Position numbers and translations under genes: made by a program. Positions 48,601 through 55,833 of a stretch of 64,000 nucleotides of DNA are shown here, piece by piece. Source of the stretch: CBDBGD01 sp965205235 (GTDB taxonomy: Bacteria; Chloroflexota; Dehalococcoidia; Lucifugimonadales; UBA1127). The DNA lies in NCBI GenBank assembly GCA_965205235.1, contig CBDBGD010000002.1:124001-188000 (forward strand). Direction: 5' to 3'. The notes beneath the pieces were generated by a model. The model did not search any database. It was not told where the DNA came from and worked only from the letters and a program-made list of their open reading frames with translations. How positions within the stretch are numbered: the stretch's first letter is position 1; each line of letters starts with the position of its first letter.

Positions 48601-48963
48601 GGAGACGACTTCTCGATGACGGCGGGCTGGGGCCACTTCGGGCAGGGGGAGGCCGTCATGCCGGGCCAAGGCAGAGTCGTGGAACGTCCGTACACAGCGC
48701 AGGAGCGGGCGGCGCTAGGAGACTCAGCAGATACCATCGGCGACACTACTTTCGACATCTACCTAAACGACCGGGCCTACTGGCGGAACGTACCGGCCGC
48801 GGTCTGGAGCTACAAGCTGGGCGGCTACCAGGTGCTCAAGAAGTGGCTGTCCTACCGCGAGTCCGGCGTTCTGGGCAGGGCGCTTCGACTCGAGGAAGTG
48901 CAACACTTCACGGATACGGCCCGCCGCATCGCGGCGATCCTGTCGTTGGTGGCCCAGAAGTAG
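45628..48963 (+). CDS. Single-chain restriction-modification enzyme (Type IIG / Type ISP-like)
   Basis: An 1111-residue enzyme. The N-terminal ~180 residues hold a PD-(D/E)xK-like nuclease core (HPDFGLYS, then GVIEVKP). A helical spacer follows to ~345. The adenine-N6 methyltransferase domain (~345-650) has LGVWYTPAEVVRYM, SAM loop VLDPCCGTGTYLAEV and catalytic NPPY (ILGNPPYNGF). The remainder (~650-1111) is the Type ISP-type specificity part, closing with SYKLGGYQVLKKWLSYRE, a typical end in this group. One protein thus recognises, methylates and cuts DNA. There is no separate S or R gene nearby. It lies next to the R2 element and starts with almost no leader. Confidence 0.9.
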   Translation: MSTAKHTAAVEAYLSDLRSIRASGGATSELSYYSPLTNLLNAIGSTLKPKVFCVGQLADQGAGHPDFGLYSARQLQKGKPREGQPPERGVIEVKPAGDDAWLTATGAQVSKYWGKYRLVLITNTRDFVLVGEDVSGNPVKLETFRLAESEQDFEAKLQKPRAFAGEMGAGLGEYLVRALSHSATIVEPRDLAWLMASYARDGLARVEAAGDPPSLTAVRQALEEALGVKFEDERGAAFFRSTLVQTLFYGVFSAWVLWSRQTPAPTGPFDWRTAVWHLRAPVLRALFQQLSSPTQLRPLGLVELLDWTAAALDRVDRGAFFDRFDAGEAVPYFYEPFLEAFDPDLRKQLGVWYTPAEVVRYMVARVDMALKEDLGIADGLAAENVYVLDPCCGTGTYLAEVLRRISVNLQGKGTGALTGAKVRQAATKRVFGFEIMPAPFVVSHLQVGLTMQSLDAPLSDDGTERAGVYLTNALTGWEPTVRKPLPFPELEEERDRAEQVKQEAPVLVILGNPPYNGFAGMAVDEERELSTTYRNTKRVRRPDGRGLNDLYVRFFRMAERRIAEKTGQGIVCFISNYSWLDGLSYTGMRERYLEEFDVIRVDSLNGDKYKTGKTTPDGKPDPSIFSTPSDPVGIQVGTAITTLVRKTDHKPARQVGFRHLWGELKLSDLAATAESKPTALYDGVEPSLPLGLPFTQLVVGDDWSSWPSLPDLFPVSFPGVLTNRDSFLVDVDLDRLKPRVMDYFDRNVEHEEIARRYPSVMRVTGRFDATRVRDILLKRGGPTESGLMRYAYRPLDIRWLYWEAETKLLDEKRASYRPHVFEGNLWLVTQQKPRREWSPPQAIAHIGCLDLMDRGASCIPAWLRVEGLDLDGTGGQHRPNMSEPAQRYLDRLGLGVKDLYHHVLAVLHDPAYRKANAGALRMEWPRIPLPGWPDGDAPGAAEELRASAAKGRELAALLDSEKPVQGVTAGALRPEMATIAVPSTIDGGNMVGDDFSMTAGWGHFGQGEAVMPGQGRVVERPYTAQERAALGDSADTIGDTTFDIYLNDRAYWRNVPAAVWSYKLGGYQVLKKWLSYRESGVLGRALRLEEVQHFTDTARRIAAILSLVAQK

Positions 48964-49021
48964 GGGCGCGGGGGATTGCCGTTCGGCCTGTGGAGGCGTC
49001 GTCGTTTCTGTGCAACCGACC

Positions 49022-49146
49022 CCCTCACCCTAGCCCTCTCCCTGCAGGGAGAGGGGATGTGCGCTCTCATCCGCCCGCCGTTCGGGGGCCCTTCGAGAGC
49101 CTCAGGGCGAACGGCTCGCGGGGGCGGGTTTGAAACCCGCCCCCGC
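49022..49146. repeat. Palindromic repeats past the restriction gene
   Basis: This contains CTCACCCTAGCCCTCTCCC/GGGAGAGGGG elements and a perfect palindrome GGGGGCGGGTTTGAAACCCGCCCCC (around 49121-49145). The GGCGGGTTTGAAACCCGCC core recurs at 50821-50843. No gene is seen in the gap 48964-49408. Confidence 0.65.
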
Positions 49147-49246
49147 TACAAGTCGATGGCCGCACCCCACCCCTGGATTCCGGCCTTCGCCGGAGTGACG
49201 ATGGGAGTCGGACGTGGGGCTCGTGGTAAGCGGGGGAGGCGGATAG

Positions 49247-49273
49247 CGAGGTTCCTGCTTTCGCAGGAACGAC
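49247..49273. repeat. REP-like palindrome
   Basis: CGAGGTTCCTG then CTTTCGCAGGAACGAC is the same palindrome as at 4061-4135. Just before it (about 49172-49200) is a second short repeat, GGATTCCGGCC/GCCGGAGTGAC, which recurs at 51005-51030. Confidence 0.7.
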
Positions 49274-49408
49274 GAGGGGGGTGTGCGGGGCGCGCCCTCA
49301 CCCCAACCCTCTCCCAGAGGGCGAGGGGGTGGAAATGGGGGGTTGCGCGGGGGCGGTGGGCGCGGTACAAGGAGGGGGGACGGAAGGTTGAAACGGAGGG
49401 GAGAGGGC

Positions 49409-50740
49409 ATGATACATCCGGATGATCTGAAGCGGTTGGTGGCGCAGGAGATCGACCGGCGGGGCGAGGAGCTGGTGCGGGTGGCGCAGGCCATCGTGGC
49501 GCACCCGGAGCCGGGATTCCGGGAGACTCGGACGGCGGCGCTGGTGCACCAGAAGCTGTCGGAGATGGGTGTGCAGCACCGAACGGGGATCGCGGTGACA
49601 GGCCTCAAGGGCTACCTGGAGGGCGGCGCGGGGCCGGGGCCGACGGTGGGGGTGATGGGTGAGCTGGACTCGCTCATCGTGCTGGGACACCCGGAGGCGG
49701 ACCCGGAGACGTCGGCGGCGCACGCGTGCGGCCATCACGCACAGATCGGGATGATGCTAGGCGTCGCCGCGGGCCTGCAGGCGCCGGGGGTGCTGGAGGC
49801 GCTGAGCGGCCGGGTGGCGCTGATGGCGGTGCCGGCGGAGGAGTTCATCGAGCTGGAGTACCGGGCGGGGCTCAGGAGCAGCGAGCGGCTGGAGTTCCTG
49901 GGCGGGAAGTCGGAGTTCATCCGCCTGGGGGAGCTGGACGACGTCGACATCGCCATGATGACGCACACGTCGAGCACGCCGGAGGACGGGAAGCTGGCGC
50001 TGCCGGGGACGAACAACGCGATGGTGGCCAAGTGGGTGCAGTTCCAGGGGCGAGCGGCCCACGCCGGGGGCGCGCCGCACCGGGGAATCAACGCGCTGAA
50101 CGCCGCGCACCTGGCCATCGCCGCCATCCACGCGCAGCGGGAGACGTTCCTGGACACGGACACGGTGCGGGTGCACCCGATCATCACCCGGGGCGGCGCG
50201 GCGGTGAGCTCGGTGCCTGCGGACGTGCGAATCGAGACCTTCGTGCGGGGTCGGACGCTGGAGGCGATCGCGGACGCGGAGGTGAAGGTGGACCGGAGCT
50301 TCCGGGCGGGGGCGATGGCCGTGGGCGGGTCTGTGACGATCACGACGCTGCCGGGCTACCTGCCGATGCGCAACGACCCGAACCTGATCGACCTGTACCG
50401 CCCGAACGCGGTGGCGCTGGTGGGGGAGGAGAACCTGGGAAATACGGGGCACCGGACGGGGTCGACGGACATGGGGGACATCAGTCATCTGATGCCGGTC
50501 ATCCACCCGTACGTGGGCGGCGCTGTGGGGACGGGACACGGCGACGACTACCTGATCGTGGACTGGGAGAACGCGGTGCTGACGGCGGCGAAGGCGATGG
50601 CGTTCACGGTGGTGGACCTGCTGTCGGAGGGCGCTCGGCGGGGTGCGGAGGTGGTGTCGAAGCACCGGGCCCGGCTGTCGAAGTCGGAGTACCTGGCGCT
50701 GCTGCGGGGGATGGACCGGGTGGAGAGGTACGAGGGGTAG
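49409..50740 (+). CDS. M20D-type amidohydrolase (AbgB/HipO-like)
   Basis: A 443-residue metallohydrolase. The M20D hallmark HACGHHAQIGMMLG (~102-115) follows MGELDSL, and AVPAEEFIELEY carries the catalytic Glu. The lid domain has the dimer loop RAAHAGGAPHRGINALNAA and the second His segment MTHTS; the C-terminal ligand His is in GTGHGDDY. It resembles aminobenzoyl-glutamate hydrolase subunit B in both the EFIELEYR region and its length. Such enzymes remove acyl groups from amino acids or split amide conjugates. The ATG at 49409 follows GGAGGGGAGAGG; the longer frame upstream is repeat-derived. It is a single gene among repeats. Confidence 0.9.
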   Translation: MIHPDDLKRLVAQEIDRRGEELVRVAQAIVAHPEPGFRETRTAALVHQKLSEMGVQHRTGIAVTGLKGYLEGGAGPGPTVGVMGELDSLIVLGHPEADPETSAAHACGHHAQIGMMLGVAAGLQAPGVLEALSGRVALMAVPAEEFIELEYRAGLRSSERLEFLGGKSEFIRLGELDDVDIAMMTHTSSTPEDGKLALPGTNNAMVAKWVQFQGRAAHAGGAPHRGINALNAAHLAIAAIHAQRETFLDTDTVRVHPIITRGGAAVSSVPADVRIETFVRGRTLEAIADAEVKVDRSFRAGAMAVGGSVTITTLPGYLPMRNDPNLIDLYRPNAVALVGEENLGNTGHRTGSTDMGDISHLMPVIHPYVGGAVGTGHGDDYLIVDWENAVLTAAKAMAFTVVDLLSEGARRGAEVVSKHRARLSKSEYLALLRGMDRVERYEG

Positions 50741-51093
50741 GGGGGAGTGGCTGCCTCCGCAGGAACGACGAAATCCTGATGCTCGGCCTCGCCCCTGGAG
50801 GACGCGGGTGCGGTCCTCGGCGGGCGGGTTTGAAACCCGCCCCTACACCGCTGTATTCCGGCCTTGGCCGGCGTGTGGTTCGACAGGCTCACCATGAGCG
50901 GGGGATGGGGCTCAGGGTGAGCGGGGGCGCGTCGTTGGTGTGGGGGCCGTCGAGGTTCCTGCCTTCGCAGGAACGACGAAATCCTGATGCTCGGCCTCGC
51001 CCCTGGATTCCGGCCTTCGCCGGAATGACGGTATAGTAAGCGGGGGATGCCCTCACCCGCGGGGAGGGTTGCACTCTGCTATAAAATCGGGGC
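50741..51093. repeat. Cluster of short dispersed repeats between M20D and EamA genes
   Basis: This 353-bp gap is nearly all repeats. A ~49-bp duplication (GCAGGAACGACGAAATCCTG then GATGCTCGGCCTCGCCCC) occurs at ~50751-50799 and ~50960-51008. There is a REP palindrome at 50949-50977, GGGCGGGTTTGAAACCCGCCC near 50821-50843, an inverted pair CTCACCATGAGC / GCTCAGGGTGAGC around 50888-50925, and a GGATTCCGGCC repeat at 51005. No gene is seen. Confidence 0.7.
51082..51087 (+). promoter_or_regulatory. -10 box of leaderless EamA-like gene
   Basis: TAAAAT (within TATAAAAT, 51080-51087) lies six bases before the ATG at 51094, so the transcript likely starts at or within a base or two of the start codon. 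No ribosome site precedes this gene. Confidence 0.5.
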
Positions 51094-52923
51094 ATGGCGA
51101 CTGGCTCCTCGACGTCCGCTCCGGTAGGGCACAACGCGCAAAGCGCATGGCTGATGCTTCTTGCGGCGGCCGGTTACTCGTTCATCCCGCTGGCCGTGAT
51201 GCTGTCCGGGAGCAGCGAGACGCCGTTCCTGTTCGGGGCGGGCTGGCGCAGCGGCATTGCGATCGCCTACACGGTCTTCCTGGCAGTGCGCTTCCGCGGG
51301 CTCTTCTTCAACGCGGCCGTATGGAGACTGGTAGTCCGCAGGATGTTCAGCCCAAACATCCTGCTGGTCATGTTCGCGTACTTCGACATAGTCCTCTTCG
51401 CCATGTCGATCAGGCACCTGGACGTTGCCGTGGCGACGATGATGATGGAGCTCTCTCCCATCCTCTACATCCTGGTCCTGTGGTTCTCCCACCGGGACGC
51501 GATGGGCAACCCGGCGGTGGCACGGGTCAGGCCTGCCACGGTCTTCTTCATGCTGATGGGCCTGAGCGGCATCACCTTCATCATTCTCAGCCAGGAAGGC
51601 GCCAAGGGGTTCCTGACCGGGTCTGCGAGCTCGCTGATCTACGTGGGCCTGCTGCTCGCGGGCGCTTCCGCCTTCATAACCACGCTGAACGGATTCAGCC
51701 TGAAGTGGGGGGCCGCACTCACCGCCAAACTGGCCGAGCGCGAGGAAACATCGGCCGGGTACTCCAGGGAGTCCATCAACCTGTTCAGCGCAACTGCGGG
51801 CGGGCTCATCGCGGCCACGGCGGTCATCCCGATTCAACTGGCTGTGGGCCTGAACGCCGGGGAGAGCATGCCCATCAACGTGTTTCTGCTGATCATGGTG
51901 GCAGCGGCGTTCAGCCACCCCATCGCCGGTATCGCGTGGAGGAAAGCGCTCCTGACAACGCACGACCTGAGCATCAACGCCATAGACCACATCCGGCCCA
52001 TCCTCAGCCTGCTCTGGCTATTGCCCTTCTCCTTTGTCGTCGTGCAGGGCGACTACCTGATCATCGGCACCGCGGCCCTCATAACCGCGAACCTGCTCAT
52101 AGGCTTCGAGGCGGAGATCCGGTGGGGCTTCAAGTCCCTGATCCTCGCGCTGGGGGCCTGCGGCACCTTCGTGTATTTTCGGGACGACGTCTACGCTTTC
52201 CTGGGCATCGGCGACTCGGAGTGGGTCGTTGGAGCGTACTTCACGTGGATTGCGCTCTCCGCGACGATCTTCACGCTGTTGCTGGCCTTCCGTGTGGCGT
52301 CCCTGGTCTCGCGCACGAACTCCGAGGAGGCCTACGCCTTCAGCGTCTTTCGAAAGCTGGACCGGCTGGCCCAGGAAGGCGTCATCGACAGCGAGGTGCG
52401 CGAATACGCTGCACGCGTGGACGCTCCGCAAAATCAGACCGACCTCAAGGAGGCGTATACCGAGCTACGAGGGTACATCGTCCGCGCGCGCCCCAAGGAC
52501 TGGGAGGCGCGCCAGATGTTGAGCGAGGCCGAGGCGCAGCTGGACACGCTGGTTCGGTCCAAGCAGCTGGGGGTGATCCTGGGCGAGCTGTTTGCGCTGG
52601 TGATCTTCGCTGGGATGACCATCGTCGTGGCGCTACTGCTTCGTCCGGACGAGAGCCTAGCGTACACCCGGTTCTTTGTCGACGTCTTTGCGATGCTCAT
52701 CTCCGCCGTGGTCATCTTTCTGACGGTCAACGTCTGGGACCTCTATCACGAGCGAGCCGTCAGGCAGGTCAGGGAGAGGGCAGAGTTCGGGGACTACGTG
52801 GTGCGCTTCCCGGACACCGAGCGGCCCATGGCCGACCTGTGGCTCTCCGTTGTGGTCGGCATCGGCATGCTGGCCACGTATTCGGGGCTGCTTGCGCACA
52901 AGTGGCTGGGGCTGTTTGGCTGA
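51094..52923 (+). CDS. EamA/DMT-like transporter fused to a long C-terminal region
   Basis: A 609-residue membrane protein. Residues ~18-315 look like a ten-helix drug/metabolite transporter with EamA halves (AWLMLLAAAGYSFIPLAVML; LDVAVATMMMELSPILYILVLW; SHPIAGIAWRKALLTTHDLS; HIRPILSLLWLLPFSF). Two or three more helices follow (~325-420). A cytosolic helical domain spans ~420-500 (FRKLDRLAQEGVIDSEVREYAARVD, then DWEARQMLSEAEAQLDTL), and there are three more helices to the end. Normal EamA proteins are ~300 residues, so the second half is unusual; it might sense or bind a partner. Base composition is somewhat lower in GC than in the neighbours. The substrate is unknown. Confidence 0.75.
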   Translation: MATGSSTSAPVGHNAQSAWLMLLAAAGYSFIPLAVMLSGSSETPFLFGAGWRSGIAIAYTVFLAVRFRGLFFNAAVWRLVVRRMFSPNILLVMFAYFDIVLFAMSIRHLDVAVATMMMELSPILYILVLWFSHRDAMGNPAVARVRPATVFFMLMGLSGITFIILSQEGAKGFLTGSASSLIYVGLLLAGASAFITTLNGFSLKWGAALTAKLAEREETSAGYSRESINLFSATAGGLIAATAVIPIQLAVGLNAGESMPINVFLLIMVAAAFSHPIAGIAWRKALLTTHDLSINAIDHIRPILSLLWLLPFSFVVVQGDYLIIGTAALITANLLIGFEAEIRWGFKSLILALGACGTFVYFRDDVYAFLGIGDSEWVVGAYFTWIALSATIFTLLLAFRVASLVSRTNSEEAYAFSVFRKLDRLAQEGVIDSEVREYAARVDAPQNQTDLKEAYTELRGYIVRARPKDWEARQMLSEAEAQLDTLVRSKQLGVILGELFALVIFAGMTIVVALLLRPDESLAYTRFFVDVFAMLISAVVIFLTVNVWDLYHERAVRQVRERAEFGDYVVRFPDTERPMADLWLSVVVGIGMLATYSGLLAHKWLGLFG

Positions 52924-52960
52924 ACGCTGACGTGAAGCGCGCCGAGCAGAGGGAGGAGAG

Positions 52961-53725
52961 TCAGGCGCCCCAGATGGTCTGACCGCCGTCGATGAAGAGG
53001 GAGGCGCCGGTGACGAGTCGTGCCTCCCGGTTGGAGGCGAGGAAGACGACGGCGGACACGAGGTCCTCCGGCGCGCCGATCTCCTTTAGCGGAATGCGGG
53101 CCATTCTGCGCTCTCGGAAGGCGGGGTCGGCGATGTCCTCGCGGTTCATGTCGGTCTCGATGAGGCCGGGGGAGATGGCGTTGACGCGGATGCGGTGCGG
53201 GGCCAGCTCGAGGGCCATCTGCTTCGTCAACATCTCGACGCCGGCCTTGGAGACGCAGTAGTGGGCGAGGTTGGGCGCGGCGACGGCCTGCCCCGCCGAT
53301 GAGACGTTGACGATCGCGCCCTCCGCGCCGCGTGCGGCCATGCGCCGAGCCGCGGCCTGGCCGACGAGGAAGTAGCCCTTGAGGTTGGTGTTGAGCACCC
53401 AGTCCCACTCGGCCTCGTCAAGCTCCAGAAAGGGTGTGCGCTTGAGGACACCGGCGTTGTTCACGAGAAGGTCGATGCCACCGAGGAAGCTCTCCGCCGC
53501 GTCGACGACGGCCTCGGCGCCGTCGCGTGTGGCGGTGTCGCCCTGGACGACGGTGGAGCGCCGGCCGAGGGCGCGGACCGCCTCTGCGACTTCGTCGGCG
53601 GCGGCGCTGTGGGCGTGGTAGCCGACGACGACGTCGGCGCCCTCAGCGGCGATGCCGAGGGCGATGGCGCGGCCGATGCCTCGGGAGCCGCCGGTGACGA
53701 GGGCTCGTATTCCTTGTAGGCGCAT
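52961..53725 (-). CDS. SDR-family NAD(P)-dependent oxidoreductase (FabG-like)
   Basis: A 254-residue classical short-chain dehydrogenase. The Rossmann glycine motif is TGGSRGIG (~11-18). NNAG sits near 88, catalytic Ser in NVSSAGQ, and YCVSKAG gives the Tyr-x3-Lys pair. The C-terminal substrate loop follows PGLIETDM. The sequence closes with VTGASLFIDGGQTIWG, the usual FabG-like end. The dinucleotide-binding Arg/Tyr pattern (GYHAHS) does not clearly decide NAD or NADP. The ATG at 53725 has AGGAGG ahead. It likely oxidises or reduces a small carbonyl compound; the substrate is not evident. Confidence 0.92.
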   Translation of the reverse strand: MRLQGIRALVTGGSRGIGRAIALGIAAEGADVVVGYHAHSAAADEVAEAVRALGRRSTVVQGDTATRDGAEAVVDAAESFLGGIDLLVNNAGVLKRTPFLELDEAEWDWVLNTNLKGYFLVGQAAARRMAARGAEGAIVNVSSAGQAVAAPNLAHYCVSKAGVEMLTKQMALELAPHRIRVNAISPGLIETDMNREDIADPAFRERRMARIPLKEIGAPEDLVSAVVFLASNREARLVTGASLFIDGGQTIWGA

Positions 53726-53870
53726 GGGGGCCTCCTGGTGTTGACATTCACCCACCCCTGTGCCAGCAGGGGGGTGCAGTTTCTGCGACCTTTGGTGGGC
53801 CCACCCGCCCGGCGGCATTGCCGCCCTAGCTTGCGCTGTTTCGCCTAGTCCACAGTTGGGAGCGGGGGCG

Positions 53871-54093
53871 TCGAGGTTCCTGCCTCCGCAGGAACGACAA
53901 AGCATTCGTACTCACCCGCCGCTATGCGTCGGCCTCTCTCGCAAGGGGAGAGGGGAACCCCGGGTGTCGAGGTTCCTGCCTCCGCAGGAACGACAAAGCA
54001 TTCGTACTCACCCGCCGCTATGCGTCGGCCTCTCTCGCAAGGGGAGAGGGGAACCCCGGGTGTCGAGGTTCCTGCCTTCGCAGGAACGACAAA
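53871..54093. repeat. 96-bp tandem duplication containing REP palindrome
   Basis: Two identical 96-bp units (53871-53966 and 53967-54062) and the start of a third (54063-54093) lie head to tail. Each unit contains the palindrome TCGAGGTTCCTG / CAGGAACGAC, the string CATTCGTACTCACCCGCCGC, and a hairpin around CCTCTC/GAGAGG. The third copy has a single C-to-T change. Exact identity implies recent duplication. It lies in the 373-bp gap between the SDR and amidase genes, which has no gene. Confidence 0.92.
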
Positions 54094-54098
54094 GTTGC

Positions 54099-55520
54099 CT
54101 AGAGCGGGGGGCGGCGCTTGTGCCAGGAGGTGGCCTCCTGGTAGGCGTAGCCGACCCGCAGGACGGTCTCCTCCTGGAAGTGGCCGCCGATGATGTGCAG
54201 GCCGATGGGCAGGCCCTCGGAGGTGGCGCCGCAGGGGACGGACATGCCCGGCGCGCCGACAAAGGCCGCGGGCGTGGTGGGCGCGCGGCGGCCGCCGAAG
54301 CGCCTCTGGGCGTCCTCTCGGGTGTTCACGCCGTCGACGTACTCGATCTTCGTCGCGGGGCCGGGCGCCGTGGGGTTCAGGAGGACGTCGAAGCGGTCGA
54401 AGAGCTTGAGCCACTCGCGGCGGAGGAGGGCGCGCATGTGCATGGCCTTGTGGAGGTACTGGCCGGGCATCAGCCTGGCGGCCGTAATCCGGCGGCGGAT
54501 GTTGTTGCCGTAGTCCAGGGGCCGGGTGTCCAGCCACTCGCCGTGGGCGTCGGCGGCTTCGGCCTCGGAGACGACGGCGTAGGCGGTGCCCATGTCGAAC
54601 AGCAGGGGGAGGGAAACCTCCTCGACCGAGGCGCCCAAGTCTTCCATCTGGGCGACCGCGGCGCGGACGGCGGCGGCGACGTCCGGGTTGACGCCTTCGC
54701 CCTCGACGTAGTCGGACAGGAAGCCGACTCGCAGGCCGCGCAGGTCGGGGGTGAGGGCCTGGGTGTAGTCGGGGACGGCGCGATGGGAGGTCTGCGGGTC
54801 CTTGGGGTCGTAGCCGGCGATGGCGTTCATGATCAGGGCCGCGTCCTCGACCGTGCGTGTCATGGGGCCGGCGGCGTCCATGGACCAGGAGAAGGGGAGC
54901 ATACCGTGGCGGCTGACCCGACCGTAGGTGGGGCGGAGGCCGACGATGCCGCAGAAAGCGGCGGGGCCTCGGATGGAGCCGCCGGTGTCCTCGCCGAGGG
55001 TGATGGCGGAGAGGGAGGCGGCGATGGCGATGCCGGAGCCGGCGCTGGAGATGCCCGGCGTGCGCTCGGGGTCCCAGGGGTTGCGGGGCGGGTCGCCGTG
55101 CTTGTAGTGGTCGCCGCCGCCCGCTGCGAACTCGGTCATGTTGAGCTTGCCGAGGAGGATGCTGCCGGCGGCCTTGGTGCGCGCCATGACCGTGGCGTCC
55201 TCGGTCGGGATGTAGTCGGCGAGGATGGAGGAGGCGCCGGTGGTGAGCACGCCCTCGGTCAGGAACTGGTCCTTCACGGCCAGAGGGAGGCCGTGGAGGG
55301 GGCCCAAGGGCTCGCCGTTGGCGACGGCCTGCTCGGCGCGCTTGGCGCCGGCAAGGGCCTCGTTGCGGCAGACGGTGATGTAGGCGTTGAAGCGGCTATT
55401 GTAGCGGTCGATGCGCTCCAGGTACGCCTCGACGATCTCGACGGGGGAGAGCTCGCGGGAGGCGATGAGGCGGCCGAGCTCCGTGGCGCTACCGCACTCC
55501 ACCAGCCATCCGCTATCCAC
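54099..55520 (-). CDS. Amidase (amidase-signature family, GatA/AtzF-like)
   Basis: A 473-residue amidase-signature enzyme. The Ser-Ser-Lys triad is intact: Lys83 (LAVKDQ), cis-Ser159 (ISSAGSG) and nucleophile Ser182 (EDTGGSIRGPAA). The C-terminal domain has LNPTAPGPA and the GLPIGLHIIGGHFQEETVL closing motif. It starts at GTG, overlapping by eight bases the 64-residue GatC-like gene ahead, so they are coupled. Pairing with a GatC-like chain but no GatB suggests a small-molecule amide hydrolase with a helper subunit, as in AtzE/AtzG-type pairs, rather than tRNA amidation. The substrate is unknown. Confidence 0.92.
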   Translation of the reverse strand: MDSGWLVECGSATELGRLIASRELSPVEIVEAYLERIDRYNSRFNAYITVCRNEALAGAKRAEQAVANGEPLGPLHGLPLAVKDQFLTEGVLTTGASSILADYIPTEDATVMARTKAAGSILLGKLNMTEFAAGGGDHYKHGDPPRNPWDPERTPGISSAGSGIAIAASLSAITLGEDTGGSIRGPAAFCGIVGLRPTYGRVSRHGMLPFSWSMDAAGPMTRTVEDAALIMNAIAGYDPKDPQTSHRAVPDYTQALTPDLRGLRVGFLSDYVEGEGVNPDVAAAVRAAVAQMEDLGASVEEVSLPLLFDMGTAYAVVSEAEAADAHGEWLDTRPLDYGNNIRRRITAARLMPGQYLHKAMHMRALLRREWLKLFDRFDVLLNPTAPGPATKIEYVDGVNTREDAQRRFGGRRAPTTPAAFVGAPGMSVPCGATSEGLPIGLHIIGGHFQEETVLRVGYAYQEATSWHKRRPPL

Positions 55521-55707
55521 CGCCCACCTCCTCGAGGGGGTGGAAGGGAAGGGGGTCGACCTTGTCGAGGTCGGGGTGAGAGAAGCTCTCGATGCCGGTG
55601 ATGAGGACGTTGAGGCGGTGGGTGATCTCCGTCACGTCGCCCTCCACGAGCTTCACACCGGCAGCTTTGGCCAGCACCTGTACTTCTTCGGGGGTCAAAT
55701 CGGCCAT
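55513..55707 (-). CDS. GatC/AtzG-like small partner of the amidase
   Basis: A 64-residue protein: LTPEEVQVLAKAAGVKLVEGDVTEITHRLNVLITGIE, then DLDKVDPLPF. It matches the GatC pattern of two helices and a looped C-tail that wraps around an amidase. It overlaps the amidase gene by eight bases. AGGAGG lies ahead of its ATG. In AtzE-AtzG-type pairs such a chain stabilises and tunes the amidase. It could also be a lone GatC homologue, but the tRNA-dependent partner GatB is not here. The coupling to GatA-like points to an enzyme complex. Confidence 0.85.
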   Translation of the reverse strand: MADLTPEEVQVLAKAAGVKLVEGDVTEITHRLNVLITGIESFSHPDLDKVDPLPFHPLEEVGGG

Positions 55708-55833
55708 GGCCTCCTCCTTTCTGCGCGGCTGCATCATACTCCAGGAGGGCGGCAAGCTCAAACGCGGGCGCGGGTATGTACGTTCTGCGCTGTGGTATTC
55801 TCTGCCGGTGAGTTCGCACCAGTGGGGAAGCGT

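Noticed and set aside
53871..54093. CRISPR array
   Set aside because: The repeats are directly tandem with no variable spacers, contain a genome-wide palindrome, and no cas genes are present.
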